From Antitrichia curtipendula (taxonomy: Eukaryota; Streptophyta; Bryopsida; Hypnales; Leucodontaceae), in the NCBI GenBank assembly GCA_951230915.1, contig OX579636.1, positions 32,299,567 through 32,363,566 of the forward strand: a stretch of DNA of 64,000 nt, given 5' to 3'. Positions 48,578 through 61,276 of this stretch are shown here, piece by piece. Below the pieces are notes generated by a model. It searched no databases, was not told where the DNA came from, and worked only from the letters and a program-made list of their open reading frames with translations. Numbering within the stretch: the first letter of the stretch is position 1; every line of letters begins with the position of its first letter. A program made the translations under genes and the position numbers.

Positions 48578-50487
48578 GACATCCTCAAGTAACACAAATT
48601 GCAAACTTAGCTTTCTATATATTGAATGCAATGTAATGCATAAACACAATGGATTGCCTATGATAGCACCTAGATACATTTAGGCAGTTGATTTGTCCCC
48701 ATTCCAAATTCCTAGCCACTATGCAAACACTTCAAGAGTTAAAAGTCTTCAACAATAGCATAAATGAAAAGTCATTTTGTCTTAAGCAACTTATTTACAT
48801 TCTACTGAATCGGTAAAGATTTGATATACTAGCTTCCATCTTAGTCGCAAGATTTATCCAATACATTTAATCAAGAGAGAAACCATACATAACCACTCAT
48901 TTGTCACTTTTTCATTGTCTATAATTTGCTTCTACTTAGTGACATCTGTAATGTACCTTCTTTTTGTTTACAAGTCCAATGATTACAACGGTTTCAAACT
49001 TTTTTCAATAACTTTAAATATTTTATACAATTAGACTTTTGGATACTAGAATCAACATTCACAAGGACAACGATGATGCAATTTCTATAGGATATTAGTG
49101 CTTACCTCCAAATAAAGTGTCAAAATTGCTCACAACCTTGGTAGTGCAAGCATACTTTGCTACTTCAAACATCTAAGGAATAAAATCAATCATCACTTCC
49201 ATTGTGGCATACATCAAAACAATGATTCAAGATGTGTGTGACCTTTCTACCCCTTGCAAACCCCAATCGTTATATGCCCTATAATTTTGTTGGGCTTTGG
49301 ATCTAAAATTATAGTAATGAATCCAACAACCTGAAACTACTATCCTTGGATGAATCTTCTTAATGAATTTTCTTTGGACCCACATTAGATTCCACAATAC
49401 ATGGTCAACACGATCTAATGATTGTTGTTGTTCTAGAGCTTGGATTCTATCAATGTTACGGCCATTTGTATTTGAAAATCTTAATTAATAATATATTTCT
49501 TGTTATAGTAGTTCAAGCCTTGTAAATTCAATACATACGTATAGTAAGTATATGTGATGCTCTTCAAGAAAAGAAGAGCAAGTGCCTCTACTTCTTAGTG
49601 GCTATGGATAGAAATTTCAAGTTTGGTCATAGACATCTATTTCATGCATATACTTAGAGTAAATCACTTGTATAGGGACGGTACGATAGGAACAATGAGT
49701 TTTGCATCTCCATTATTTTAAGGAGCATTGATTTCCTTTAACTAAATTGGATTTGGCGTAGTAGACAAAAAATGGGCGTCTTTACAAGTGTTCAAAATAT
49801 AAAACAATTGTTAGTTTTATTGTATTAGGCCATTTTGGAGGATAGTATTGAAAGTAATATGAGCTTTAGAAGAAATATTTAAAAATATGGATAATTAAAA
49901 AAAGTATAAAAATCATATTCTCAAAATTTTAGGCGTGAGAAAAAAAATTCAAAAGTTATGCACAAAACAAGTTAATAGAAAATATCAAGCAAAAAGATGC
50001 TTTTATGTTTAAATTGTTAGAAAATAATGAATTCATTAAAAAAAAATTAAATCATTTCTAGAAACTTAATGGAAATGAAATGCAACCAAGGAAATGATTG
50101 AAAGTCTTTTTGAGTGTCTAAAATGCTCTTGCAAGAGAGACTTCTTTGCACATATATGGAAGACAAAGAAATTTCTATTTTCAAAAAATTGTTGATAAAT
50201 AGTTGCAACCCAAGTGGAAGAACGTTCTTTCTAAATTTCCAAGTGAAATTCATTCACACCCACGATTCCCATTCTTTCACCAATATTCCTTCGTTTGAGT
50301 AAATGACAAAGATCATTGGTTTAGTTTCAAAAAACCAGTAGCCTCACAAAGTTACAGCAACCGTTGCCGCCATTAAGCTGATGATAGCAACAACTCACGC
50401 AATGGTGACCAAAACAACTGCACATGACAGCTTCAAACTTCACAACTATTTCTGTACAATCTAAAATGGTTAATCCTCCAGCATAAA
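48578..50487. other. Intergenic DNA with a possible coding remnant
   Basis: No intact gene. Minus-strand text at about 49090-49460 contains protein-like patches (LMWVQRKFIKKIHPRIVVS) broken by stops; family unknown. The rest is AT-rich. Confidence 0.4.
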
Positions 50488-52221
50488 TCAAACACCAGAA
50501 ACCTTTCTCAAAACGGCTCGAAGATGAGGTTGCTGCTCATGACCATGAATAGCCATCTCCACAGTGTATCTCAACTCGTCCCCTTCCACTTCAAACACAC
50601 GCCCAATGTCCAAAACCTGCATGCATTCTAGAGGGTAAGAAATTGAGGCATGCTCGTTGTCTCCTGTTAATCATTTTCCACTGTTCCATATCACAACATA
50701 AAAGAGAAAATCCAATGAAATTTGGATTCATGCGGGGGCCATCAAAACCGTTTCTAACCTTTGAAGCGTTACCGACAAGACTAGTCTGTAGTTGCACTCT
50801 CTTCTTTTCCGCATCAAAGGATCCTTTCTGCACAAAGAAATTAGGCGAATTAGGATACAAGGTCAGAGCAAGCTTTCAAAATACAACTGCGTTCACATGG
50901 TATGGCACGTTGACTCAGTTCGATCTTCCCAGACCAGACCAGTCCTGAGAATTCCATGAATGTGTGCTTTCCTTTCCAGATACATTCACTGCTTTATATG
51001 TTTCACATCAAAAGTACAACGAACTCCTGACAAAGAAGATCAGACAAGAATATATGTCTTCGTGCCTGAACTTCAGCCAGACCAGTGCTCTGAGCAATGA
51101 CGACTTCAATAGAACCATCCGGCTTGAGACGCCAATATCCACTCTCTGCATGCATGGGCTCCCCTGAAGCTGCTTTCCATGTCTTCTGGGAATAAGCAAT
51201 CACCGGCTGCATCAAACCATGTCCAGTGAGAAACTAAACCAATCAAATAAACGAAAGAGAAGCACAAGCCTAGGCACTCGAGACAGAGCACACATACCAA
51301 AGCTGCATCATTACAGTAAAAGAACCGGTCCCGAGGCTGCACCCATATCTCATTTCCATTTCAAGCTTTTCTCAAGTCAAATCTCACCACGTATTTCACA
51401 ATAAATTGTCACATTCAAGACCCTTTATGAAACTTCTGAAATTTCCACTAGCTACCAACTGCTCTCGATCACGAGCTTAACATATTGCTCTCAACGATTG
51501 GAACAAACCAATTTCTTCACAGGTGCACAAAGCCATGTGCAAGTTTTCCTGCCTTATTATCTCATTCCAACAGGGTGTTTAAACCCAAAGGGTAGATGGC
51601 CACCCACGCCCTTTCCCAATATCTCAGACGATCATGTTTTTGCGAAAAAAACGGTGACGAGAATTTCCCCTTACGCACTTTCAAAAATCCAAGTGCACTT
51701 GTAACAAATTCATTGGCTTCTAAAAGCATCTGCAAATGTCAAAATGATGCTGCAAAAACACATTCTCCACCAGTTCGTAGCGGACATGACGCGATCACTA
51801 GAAAAACGATTACTGGATGAAACCACTCCGAAATTCAAGCATCTTCGTGTAATTGTCAAGATTAGGGTTAGAAAAAAGGCATGAGCAAGAACAGAGGTTT
51901 ACTCCGAAATGAGCAGAACCCAACCCCAGAAGCCCTTTTTAAAATTCAAACGATTCCGAAACCTCGAAAATCTTATCAAGGTCAGATCTAGATCGCCGGG
52001 ACCCAAAATTAACAGGAGTTTCGAAACCAATTGTACAAGACATCCAAAATTGAATCAAGCCGAGCAAGAGCCACCTTGCCAGAATGCCAGAGCTTGATCT
52101 CCTCGCCGTACTTGAACGACTGAATGGTCGGGAAACCTCCTTCGCCTTCGCCGCGCCAGGTGCCGAGCAGAAACGATATCGGCTGCAACAGCGGGTGAAG
52201 CGGGGGCGGACCTTCCGCCAT
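50488..52221 (-). CDS. Nitrobindin-like heme protein, 4 exons
   Basis: Exons 52221-52075, 51206-51066, 50827-50759 and 50616-50488 give 161 residues, close to the 166 of Arabidopsis At1g79260. Nitrobindins are small all-beta barrel proteins that bind ferric heme and nitric oxide; the plant role is not well defined. The signature GTWRGEGEGGFPT is near the N-terminus (residues 20-32), followed by FKYGEEI, HAESGYWR, PDGSIEVVIAQSTGLAEVQ and LVGNASK, all typical. His in the C-terminal QPHLRAVL matches the region of the known heme-binding histidine. Exon junctions keep phase 0 throughout. Intron 2 has a GC donor (CAG followed by GCACGA) instead of GT; the frame and family alignment both require it. 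No transit peptide is visible, so a cytosolic protein is likely. The gene appears intact. Confidence 0.92.
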
Positions 52222-52443
52222 GGCTAATATCTTAAGTCCTGGGCTGTGAGTGTGTTCACCCCGTGCTTGTTTGTCCCGTTTCGGATTCTAGAACAATGCG
52301 AGAGGCGATGCTCTCGGGCGTCCAGCAGTCGCACCAGATTCAATGGAAAATTGTAGGAGGAACAGCTGAACCCTGGCCTGCGACCAGTAGTCGGCACTAT
52401 CGCTATCTTCTGACACACAATCTTAACACTGCCAATTGGCACC

Positions 52444-52909
52444 GGCCAGGGAGGATTGACCCCTGTATTGGGCCGGGGTGAACTGACCCCCTCGCTCGTA
52501 AACCCTGAAATTTTTTATTTTCCATGCATGAATTTTTTTGCAAATTCTGAATTCATATTTGCAATCAGAGGCCCCGAATTAGCTGGGGGGGTTGTAGAAA
52601 ATAGATTTTACACGGCACAAATAGGGGGCTTTTTTTTATGTGCACCCTGGATGGACTTTGGCAGTACGAGCGAGGGGGTCAGTTCACCCCGGCCCTGTAT
52701 TGCCCCATCGAAGGGTAAATGTAAAAATTGCCCCCTATTTTGTGCCGCTTAAATTTTGAATTTCTTTACACCTCCTAGCTAATTTGGGGTCTCTAATTTG
52801 GGTTCTCTGACCGCATGTGATAAAATTTTACAATTTTATCATATGTGGAAAATATAAAATTTCAGTGTTTTAAAACACGGGGCAATATAGGGGTCAATCC
52901 TCCTTGGCC
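52444..52909. mobile_element. Outer MITE with GGCC-type terminal repeats
   Basis: The left end GGCCAGGGAGGATTGACCCC (52444) matches the complement of the right end GGCCAAGGAGGATTGACCCC (ending 52909), continuing to CTGTATTG/CTATATTG. The flanks AATTGGCACC and AATTGCACC resemble a target-site duplication with a one-base difference. It is interrupted by the inner MITE. It lies 220 bp upstream of the nitrobindin start codon. Confidence 0.7.
52471..52694. mobile_element. Inner MITE, 224 bp, perfect 30-bp terminal repeats
   Basis: The left end 52471-52500 (starting GGCCGGGGTGAACTGACCCC) and right end 52665-52694 are perfect inverted repeats over 30 bp. The flanks carry the exact 8-mer CTGTATTG (52463-52470 and 52695-52702). 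It is inserted inside the terminal repeat of the outer element. The shared GGCC start and GACCCC motif suggest one family. An 8-bp duplication would fit hAT; 9 bp is possible and would fit a MULE. Confidence 0.88.
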
Positions 52910-53713
52910 AATTGCACCAGAGTGTTTTGGGAAGTGCATTTTTGTTAAAAAGCAATGAATTTTTTTTTCCAAGGAATATTTGGGCCAGATATTCTTTCTT
53001 TCACATTGAATGAAACCGAAAAATACTAACAAATCTTGGAACAATGTCACTCTATTTTGGATGAATGTACACTCTTTGGGATGAATAAATAAAATTCCAT
53101 CCATGTTTTATAGGTTTCATCCATTTACATGGATGTGAATAGCTTCTACACTATAATGAAGATCACTTTTTGCAGTCATAATGCCAAGTTCAATTTTCAA
53201 GGTAGATTTGTCACCATTTCGTTGGATAGTTAGAAAAGTGTTATAACTCATAACGCAAAAACCCCTTTCTACACCCTCAAATTTGCGAAAAGTATAGATA
53301 CGAACATTTGTGATCAACTATTAGACTTGGCATTATGTCCCATAATGCTCTTGAGCCTCCAGGCTCTTTAGCATTACCTAATCCATTTCACAACACGCAA
53401 TAGATACGGAATATATATTTGGGTACCGCACGGTCTAAAAAAATTACATAACTTAATTCCTGCTTTTCAGTCACAACAACGTTTGAAGACACCGGCAATT
53501 TGGACTTGCTATTGCAGGCTGAAAACAGCATGCAATTGAGAGCTGCCTAATGCAAGTGAGAAATAAGGTAAAGGTAAGAGAGTTCATTAGGGTCAAAACC
53601 CACCTATGGTTTTTTTGGAGCAAAAGTTTACACTCTTTGACAGGTTTGAGCCTATCACAATCTGTTCCTCTAGAATTGTGTTAGTGTTGTGAATGCTTGT
53701 GGCAAATATTGTT
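52910..53713. other. Intergenic DNA, no gene seen
   Basis: AT-rich sequence without recognisable features follows the nested MITEs. Confidence 0.5.
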
Positions 53714-53970
53714 CATTAAAAAAAAACCCATCATAAACACCTAGGGAATGACTCCATTAAAAAAAATCCATCACAAACACCTAGGGAATGACTCCATTAA
53801 AAAAAAAACCCATCACAAACACCTAGGGAATGACTTCATTAAAAAAAAACCCATCATAGACACCTAGGGAATGACTCCATTAAAAAACAAACCCATCACA
53901 AACACCTAGGGAATGACTTCATTAAAAAAAAAAAAACATCACAGACACCTAGGGAATGACTCCATTACAA
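53714..53970. repeat. Six tandem units of about 42 bp
   Basis: The unit is CATTAAAAAAAACCCATCAC followed by AAACACCTAGGGAATGACTC; the CCTAGG core recurs at about 53741, 53781, 53823, 53864, 53905 and 53949. Length of the A run varies between units. Confidence 0.88.
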
Positions 53971-55191
53971 GTTTTTTTTCATTAAATGAGATTTGGGCCC
54001 CAATCAATGTCTTAGCCTTTTAGGTGACAGTAATGGAGTGATTAGTGACTACAGTACTAACTTTCAGCTTTTGAGTGTAAATTCATTCCATTGCAAGAAG
54101 TGGGTTTTTTAGGCCTTCACGTTGTGGCCATGTTAGAAAATATTGTAACTGCTCGAGGTGAGTAAGATGAGCATTTTGGATACAACTTTTGTTGGGTTTG
54201 TAGGTAGTCTAAAGATTTTTGGACAATACACTTTTTAAATTCATTAAAAAAATTCGTACTTTGTCAAGAAAAGGTAATTTCAACTGCTCTCATTGTTTCT
54301 CACACTTGTCTTTATGTTAAAAAAATGTTTTAAAAATTCAACAATGGTATAAGGGCAAACTCCTAATTTTGACTACAATAGATTGTTCTACCTTACAATA
54401 GTTCACTTCAAACTAGTATTATAACATTGGATTCAAAAGAAGATAATTCATAACAAGATGTTTGGTTAGGGAGTACTTTGTTGAAATCAAAATGTTGAAA
54501 TCGGAATGCTCAAAAGTGCTCCAAAAATTCTTATTTTTTCCCACATATGCATATCATCATAATATTGATGTGTAATTTTTTCAAATCATTTTGAGGTGTA
54601 GAAAAAAAAGATATGAGGATGTGAAGTAATGGACCACAATGCCTTTTCCATTCTCAAAAAATTCACCAAAAATTACACACTCAATCATTTATCAATGTGT
54701 ACCGATGGATTCAATAGAGAAAATCATCTAGGGTATTTTGTTGCTTACGGACCTTTAGTGAGGTTCACATATCAAGTTTTGTACAAATGTAGTTGTAGAA
54801 GCTATAAAGAAGCCTTATGGTCCTTTAGGGGTTAACTTGTATAGCTCAAAATATACCTAAAAGAGATGATGGGCCAAAAAAATGCTTTCATCCACTAAGC
54901 GTGTTTTTTCATCCATTCAAATTTTAAATATAGAATATGATATTTATATATTTTATTTCTATGGCTTTCTTGCTTTCTTGCTTTATAATAAAAATTAAAT
55001 TGAAAAAATGATTATAGTTAAAATTTTACATTTCAAGTTTGCTACAAAAAATCATTTGAAAATGTCCCAAATTTGTTTGTAATAAAAATTTGAAATATAT
55101 GCTGTTACTATTTTATTTTATATTATATAAAGTTATTGATGATAATTTGGGCATATCTAACTGTTTCGAGCATTTCTACAGTGCTAGTAGG
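53971..55191. other. Intergenic DNA with a lone TTAA-element end
   Basis: A CCTTTAGGGGTTAA end lies at 54822-54835 with no clear partner. Text near 54110-54240 resembles 59150-59290, so a larger old repeat is duplicated. No gene. Confidence 0.45.
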
Positions 55192-55439
55192 CAACGGTGC
55201 TAGTATGTGAGTCCAAAAATGCGAACTTTTGAGCATTGAGCCTACAATATAGGTACCTATAATATAGATACCTCACACTATAGAAGGTGTATGTATCATA
55301 AACACTTATAATATGGGTATTTGTTACATATATATCCTATACTCATAGACGGGTTCTATAGTATATACATCTATAACATAGTGTATAGTATTCTAGGCTC
55401 ATAGGCTCACTTTCCTATGCTCACATAATAGGAACCTTC
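55192..55439. mobile_element. MULE-type MITE, copy 3
   Basis: The left end CAACGGTGCTAGTATGTGAG is nearly the same as the right end of the large transposon (complement of 33136-33155). The right end is the complement of GAAGGTTCCTATTATGTGAG. The centre has the 'tataggta' text of copies 1 and 2. The flanks share CTAGT but not a clean 10-mer. Confidence 0.68.
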
Positions 55440-56079
55440 AACTAGTGGAGGAAACTCAAAAATTGGATGATAAAGGAACTTAGCAAGACATTAGCCAAAC
55501 AATCAACCAAATACTCTTGGTTTTAGGCCAAGTACATGCTTGCAAATGAGCTATGTTTTAAAGCTTAATTGACTTTTAGGGGTTGTTTTGTCAATACACC
55601 ATCCACTTTTAAAGTCAGGTGGTTTGAGTTTCTCAGGTCGGATGCAAAGGTTCATTTGTTTTTCAAGACAAGTAGGCATATTCTTAGACTAAAAAGCATC
55701 ATTGCAGGTTTTTGTACCCAGGTGTCCTAACCACATGCTTTTGTCTACAGCAAACATAGAGGAAATCAATGTGTTTGAAAGGAAAAACTTGGAGGAGAAA
55801 ATTAAATCGGGATAAATTTAAATATTATGATAACTACGCTTAAAATCATCTAAATATTAAGCTTTGTAGCATAACTGATATACTTTAGAAAATGAACAAC
55901 AAATTTTGCATATCAGTGAAGGACTATGAATCAAAATTTAAGTGGTTTCATAATTTTTGAGAGCATTGTGAATTAGTTACAAATTTTCAAAGATGCAAGG
56001 CGTAGGAGGCTATAATTGTCATGTAGGTGATGCCAAAATCAATTTGATGCATGTTAAGAAATGACACTAGCATAACATT

Positions 56080-57290
56080 TAGTAGTCTTCAAAGAAGCTG
56101 CCTTTTCCTCTTTGGAGGCCTCATCCACAAAAAACATCTACACTAGGACTTAAAATAAGCTTCAATATTGGGTGCTAGGATCGTGGCAGTAGATTTATGG
56201 TGTATACTATTCTTTTTTCTAAATCTTGGATTAGTCAAACAAATCAGCAAATAAATATTAAACCCTAAAGAACCGTGACTACTATGTATTCACCAAAATT
56301 GCTCCAAAATTGCCATTTCTAGTACAAGCTCCAAATTTTTGAAAAAAACTTTTTTTTGACTTATGTAACCTTAGGATCTTATAGTACGCTAACTTGAAAA
56401 AATGTGGTAAAAATTTAAGAAACTTCCACCATGTGGATTGCAAGATATGAGCATTCAAATTCACTGAAACCATTTTTTTGGCCTTGTAAAAAACAGGGCA
56501 GTTGCACTTCAAAGGCTCACTTTTGTATGAAAAGATGTCCAAAAATGGTGGTCATTCTTTGGGTTCTTTTTCCTAAACAAGTTGGCTACATATTTGAAAA
56601 TTTTCACATCACTTGAAAATGTACAACATATAGGAAAGAAATAGTAAGTAGAAAGAAGTAGAAAATGATTCAAAGTACAAAATTGTTAAGGATTTAGTAA
56701 TGGAATTGAAAAATGCCAATCCCAATGGTCCCAATGTTGTAATAAACATTCTACATCCTATAATTTTATTTTTTTCAAAAAATATTGGAAATTGAGTAAA
56801 ATAAAGGATTTCAAAGTTTATTTTAGAATAGGAAATCCATAACTACCCGCAAACTAAAACTCCTCATAACTTTTGACTCATATTTCCAAATGTTATGAAA
56901 TTTAATGCATGTGAAAGATATTCCTTGTTCCCTCCTTCTATAAAATTCTACTTTAAAATATGGAAATCTCTAGTCACACATATCCGCCCAAGATTTCTAT
57001 GTTGCCAAAAAACAATATTTGATCCTTAGGGGTTAAGACGATTTGCCAAAAATCTTTAGAATCCTTTGAATCAAAATCCAATGTCATTTAACCCTTTGCC
57101 ATCAAAAAATAATTTTGATGGTCCAATTAAGGAATTGCTTAGAAAATATTGATAGGACTGAAAGTTGAAAATGTCATTTTTATATTGAAATCAATTGTTC
57201 ACCATGAATCCTCAAAAGATATGGAATAATTTGACAATAAGAACTTGACTGTTCATCTTCAAAATGTAAAAATTGTGTTTGATGTAGAAT
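56080..57290. repeat. Repeat block interrupted by a TTAA element; related block at 59860-60270
   Basis: Sequence on each side of the insertion (GGAGGCCTCATCCAC, then GATCGTGGCAGTAGATTTAT, and after the insertion GATTTGCC and ATTTTGATGG) occurs uninterrupted at 59900-60125. The uninterrupted copy has one TTAA at the matching place (about 60039-60042). Confidence 0.7.
56258..57036. mobile_element. TTAA-family element
   Basis: It is bounded by TTAA (56258-56261, followed by ACCCTAAAG) and TTAA (57033-57036, preceded by CCTTAGGGG). The minus-strand frame at 56282-56542 is clearly related to those at 15527-15787 and 63011-63262. About 780 bp. Confidence 0.75.
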
Positions 57291-57299
57291 TTCAAATTC

Positions 57300-57605
57300 C
57301 ATCTTGTCATAGTAGAATAACTTTTTTTCAATAAAAATTAGGAAACCAAGTTACATCCATTTGATGTATTAATCATCCAATCGAAAGTTACAGACAAAAT
57401 TTAGAGAGGATGTTTGAAAATGTAAAAGAAAATGTCCATTCCAACCCCTCTCTGAAATATGTCTATAACTTTTTATTGGAGGCATGAAATATGAAATGGA
57501 ATTTTAGAAATGAAATTTAACTTGATTTTTCAAAAAAAATTTGTTCATAGTTTTTTGAAAAAAATTATTCTTCTATAATAAAATGGAACCTAAAATTCTA
57601 CTTCA
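57300..57605. repeat. Foldback (inverted-repeat) sequence, copy 1
   Basis: The arms around GAAAGTTACAGACAAAATT and TATAACTTTTTATTGGAGGC are inverted copies about a centre near 57430. It is related to 60290-60600 and 61277-61655. Confidence 0.6.
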
Positions 57606-57630
57606 AATAAAATTGTTGCTTTAATTTGAC

Positions 57631-58901
57631 TTAACCCCTAAAGGACCAACATTACATGTTTTTCAGCCCTTGTGGAGGGCTGCAAGTTCCCCAGGGTTCC
57701 TAGAGTCTGAAGTTGTCTGGAATTGTGCCGCAGCAGCTGCATGACATGGCACAGCAACTGCCACATCATACAAAAATATTTTCTTTTAAAAAGAAATTAA
57801 AAAGAAATTTGTTCATCTTGTTTTTCCAATTTAAGATTTTTTAATTTTTTAATTTTTTTTTAATTTTTTTTTTCTGACAGCGGCCGTTCTTTTGCTGCCG
57901 GAGGGACAACACCGGGAACAGGTCCAAAACGGCCTTCCAGACCCCCCCCAAAATCATCTAATGACTGCGTTTTTTGGCAACATAGCAATTTTGGGCAGTT
58001 CACTACGGATGGAGTTTTTCATTTATTTCTTTGAAATTTTCACACAACATGTGCCCGAGGAGTAGCTTTGAGGCCCAAATTTTTTTGTAACTTTTGACTA
58101 CATGGTTAAAAAGTTATTGCATGATATGTGATTTTCTTTGAACTTTGGGCAGCCTGTGCAGCTCAAAAAATTTCTTTAAAAATGACTTTTAAAAAAAATA
58201 AAAATTTGAAATTGGTTTATTAGATTTTTATCTAAGTAGGAAGCTTTGGATGATCCCATTTTGATTGATGAGTCAAAAGTTATGAGGAGTTTTAGTTTGG
58301 GGTAGTTTGCGACTAGTTATAGAATCTAACTTATACATTACAAAAAAAGTTTGGAATTCTTATTTAATTCAGTTTTTAGTATTTTTGGAAAAAAACAATA
58401 GCAATAGTTGTAGATTGTTTATTAAAACATTTTTACCATTGGGATTGGAATTTTTCAATTCTATAAATAAATTGTTTATAATTTAGTATTTTGGCTCATT
58501 TTCTACTTCTTTCTACTTACTATATTTTTTGTACATGTTGTACAATTCCAAATGATTTGGAAATTTTCAAGCATGTAGCCAACTTGAATTGAAGAATGAA
58601 TCCAAAGAGTTACAATCATTTGGACTTTGTTTCATACAAATATTGCCTTCTGAAGTGCAGCTGCCCGAATTTTCGCAGTGGTAAAAAAAGGATTTTTGTA
58701 ACTTCAAACACTAATATCTTGCACTCTACATAGCGGAAATTCCTGAAATTTTTTCCACATCTTTTCAAATCAGTTTACTAAAAGATCCTATGGTTAAATT
58801 TTTCCTAAATTAATTTTTTTCTAAAATTTGGTGGTTGTCTTAAAAATGACAGTTTTAGAGTGGTTTTGGTGAAAACATAGTCAAAAACCTTTAGGGATTA
58901 A
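57631..58901. mobile_element. TTAA-family element with an empty site in the same window
   Basis: It is bounded by TTAA 57631-57634 (followed by CCCCTAAAGGACC) and TTAA 58898-58901 (preceded by CCTTTAGGGA), with 1,263 bp between. Left flank TTTAATTTGAC and right flank CTATGAGCGATTGAGCTCCT are contiguous around one TTAA at 60646-60649 (TTTAATTTGACTTAACTATG), which is the unoccupied site. Insertion therefore duplicated exactly TTAA. Confidence 0.88.
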
Positions 58902-60289
58902 CTATGAGCGATTGAGCTCCTACTAATTTTAATTTATATATCCCACATTGTTTGTTTTACCTCCTACCATCCTATATGTAAGGTAGAACAATCTATTGTA
59001 GTTAGATGACCCATAGCGGATATTTAGGAAAATGGTCTTATTATGGATTTTTTTCAATTTGTGAGATTTTGACTACAATGCATGGCTTAGATGACAGTAA
59101 TAGAGTACTTAGTGACGTCATTAGGAACTTCCAACTTTTATATATGAATTCATTTTAAGAATTGACTTTTTAGGCCTTCCATGTTGGAAAATACTATGAC
59201 TGCTTTAGATGAGCAAAGTGAGAATGATGGATTCAGATTTTGTTGGCTCTAAGGTAGTCTATAGACTGTTTTGGGCCATGATGCATTGAACACTTCAAAA
59301 ATTTGTAGCAAATTCATATTTTGACAAAAAAACATAATTTCAATTGCTCTCATTGTTTCTCAAACTTGTACTACTTTGGGAAAAAAATTGAAAAATTTCA
59401 GCAAGCACACGAGGTCAGACTCCTAATTCAAACCACAATGAGATGTTTTACTTTACATAAAGAATTGTCCTTTCATTTCGAAAACACAAATCATAAATGG
59501 CGTTCAAAACATACTGAGAAATTGAAACATTGAGTTCAAAATTTTGATTTTGTTACTAACCCAGCTGAGTGCATTGTTTATTACTAATCCATTTTGTTAC
59601 TAAGCTTAACTGCAGTCCGCATGACATTCAATAGCCTGAGAGTCTACCTTTTCCTCTCCAAAGTCTTCATCCACACATCATTAATGCAAGCTTTGGAACA
59701 TAAAAAGTAGCAGATCATTCATGGTGTGTCCATTGTTTTTTGGCTAATTCTAGGATCAGAATTACAAACCAACAAATAATTGTAAAGAAAGACTTTTTGC
59801 CAAATGTCCCAGGAATTCATTGAATTATATATCAATGCAATATAGCTACATAACATTCAATAGCCTTCAGAGAGCCTGCCTTTCCCTCTTTGGAGGCCTC
59901 ATCCACGAAAAACATCCACCTGAGAATTAAAGTAAGTTTCAGTACCCAGCACCAAGATCGTGGCAGTAGATTTATGTACACTATTCTTTTTGCAAAACCT
60001 TGAACCAGCCAAACAATTCAAATTGGGCCATCAAAATTCTTAAGATGATTTGCCGAGAATCTTGAAAACCCTATCCCAATGTCATTTTACCTTAAGTAGC
60101 CAACAATAACAATTTTGATGGACCAATAAGGACATTTGTAGTAAAGAAGGTAGGAGCTGTCAATTTTATATTGAAATCAATTGTCAATCATGATTCCTCA
60201 AAGGATATGGGATAATTTGAAAATGAGAGATTGACCACTCATTGTCAAAATGTAAAAATCATGTTTGATGTAGAATTTTAGACCTCATT

Positions 60290-60600
60290 TAGTCATAGTA
60301 GAATAATTTTTTTTTAAATATTTTGGACAAGTAAAAGTTGTTAAATCAATGTAAATTTTATCTCCAAAAATCCGTTTGATATTTCAAGCCTCCAATCAAA
60401 AGTTATGGACAAAATTCAAAGAGGATGTTTGAAAATGTAAAAGAAAACGTCCCTTCCAACTCCTCTTTGAAATTTATCTATAACGTTTAATTGGAGGCTT
60501 GAAATATCAAACGGATTTTTGGATATGCAATTTAACTTGATGTTTTAACTTTTTTTAGTTCAATTTTTTTTGAAAAAAGTTATTCTACTATGACTAAATG
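60290..60600. repeat. Foldback sequence, copy 2
   Basis: Left text 'cctccaatcaaaagttatgg' near 60388 is mirrored by 'tataacgtttaattggagg' near 60480-60498. The outer arms around CGTTTGATATTTCAAGC also pair. Confidence 0.65.
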
Positions 60601-61033
60601 AGGTCTGAAATTCTATTTTAAATACAATTCTTGTTTTAATTTGACTTAACTATGAGTGATTGAGCTCCTACTAATTTTAATTTATATGTCCGACATTGTT
60701 TGTTTTACCTCCTCACACCCCATATGTATATAAAGAGTTGTCTTCTCATTGTAAAGTCATGAATCATGAGTGGCTTTCAAAATGATGTGAGGAAATTGCA
60801 ACTTAGAGTTCAAAGTTGAATGTTTTTATTTTGAAAATTTTATTCAAAATATTTATTCTGTTGCTAACCTAGTTAAGTGCAATTTTTTTACTAACCCGGT
60901 TGAGTGCAATATTTTTTAGTAACCCAGCTTGGGTTAGCCTTGAGTGTTCTCTAGTTTGTTCACCAACCCCCTTTTGCTTGCTTCTGAACAGAGTTTGTCA
61001 GACAAATTTCGACGCGTGCCCCCATAGCTACTG

Positions 61034-61057
61034 ATGGTGTGGAATATTCCACACCAT
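61034..61057. repeat. Perfect 24-bp palindrome
   Basis: The half-site ATGGTGTGGAAT is followed directly by its complement. Related imperfect versions with TGTGGAATATTCCACACC-like cores lie near 63328-63395 and 63508-63528, next to similar CCCTTCC / GAATGTTATGTA text, so this belongs to a repeat family. Confidence 0.8.
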
Positions 61058-61276
61058 TCTGTCAGGGGGAAGGCAGCCCTTCCCTCTGCTACTGAATGTT
61101 ATGTATATGCCACCATAAACATATTTTGATGGTATTATCAAAAAATCACTTTATTGACATTTGTAGGGAAGATGGATAGAGACATTATTTTTATATTGAA
61201 ATCCATTATCCATCATAAATCCACGAAGAATATGGGATAATTTGAAGATGAGAGCTTGACCACTCATTGTTAAAAT

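Noticed and set aside
57631..57650. CCCTAAA at the ends of TTAA elements taken as interstitial telomere repeats
   Set aside because: It occurs once per end, always as part of the same terminal sequence, with no tandem TTTAGGG.
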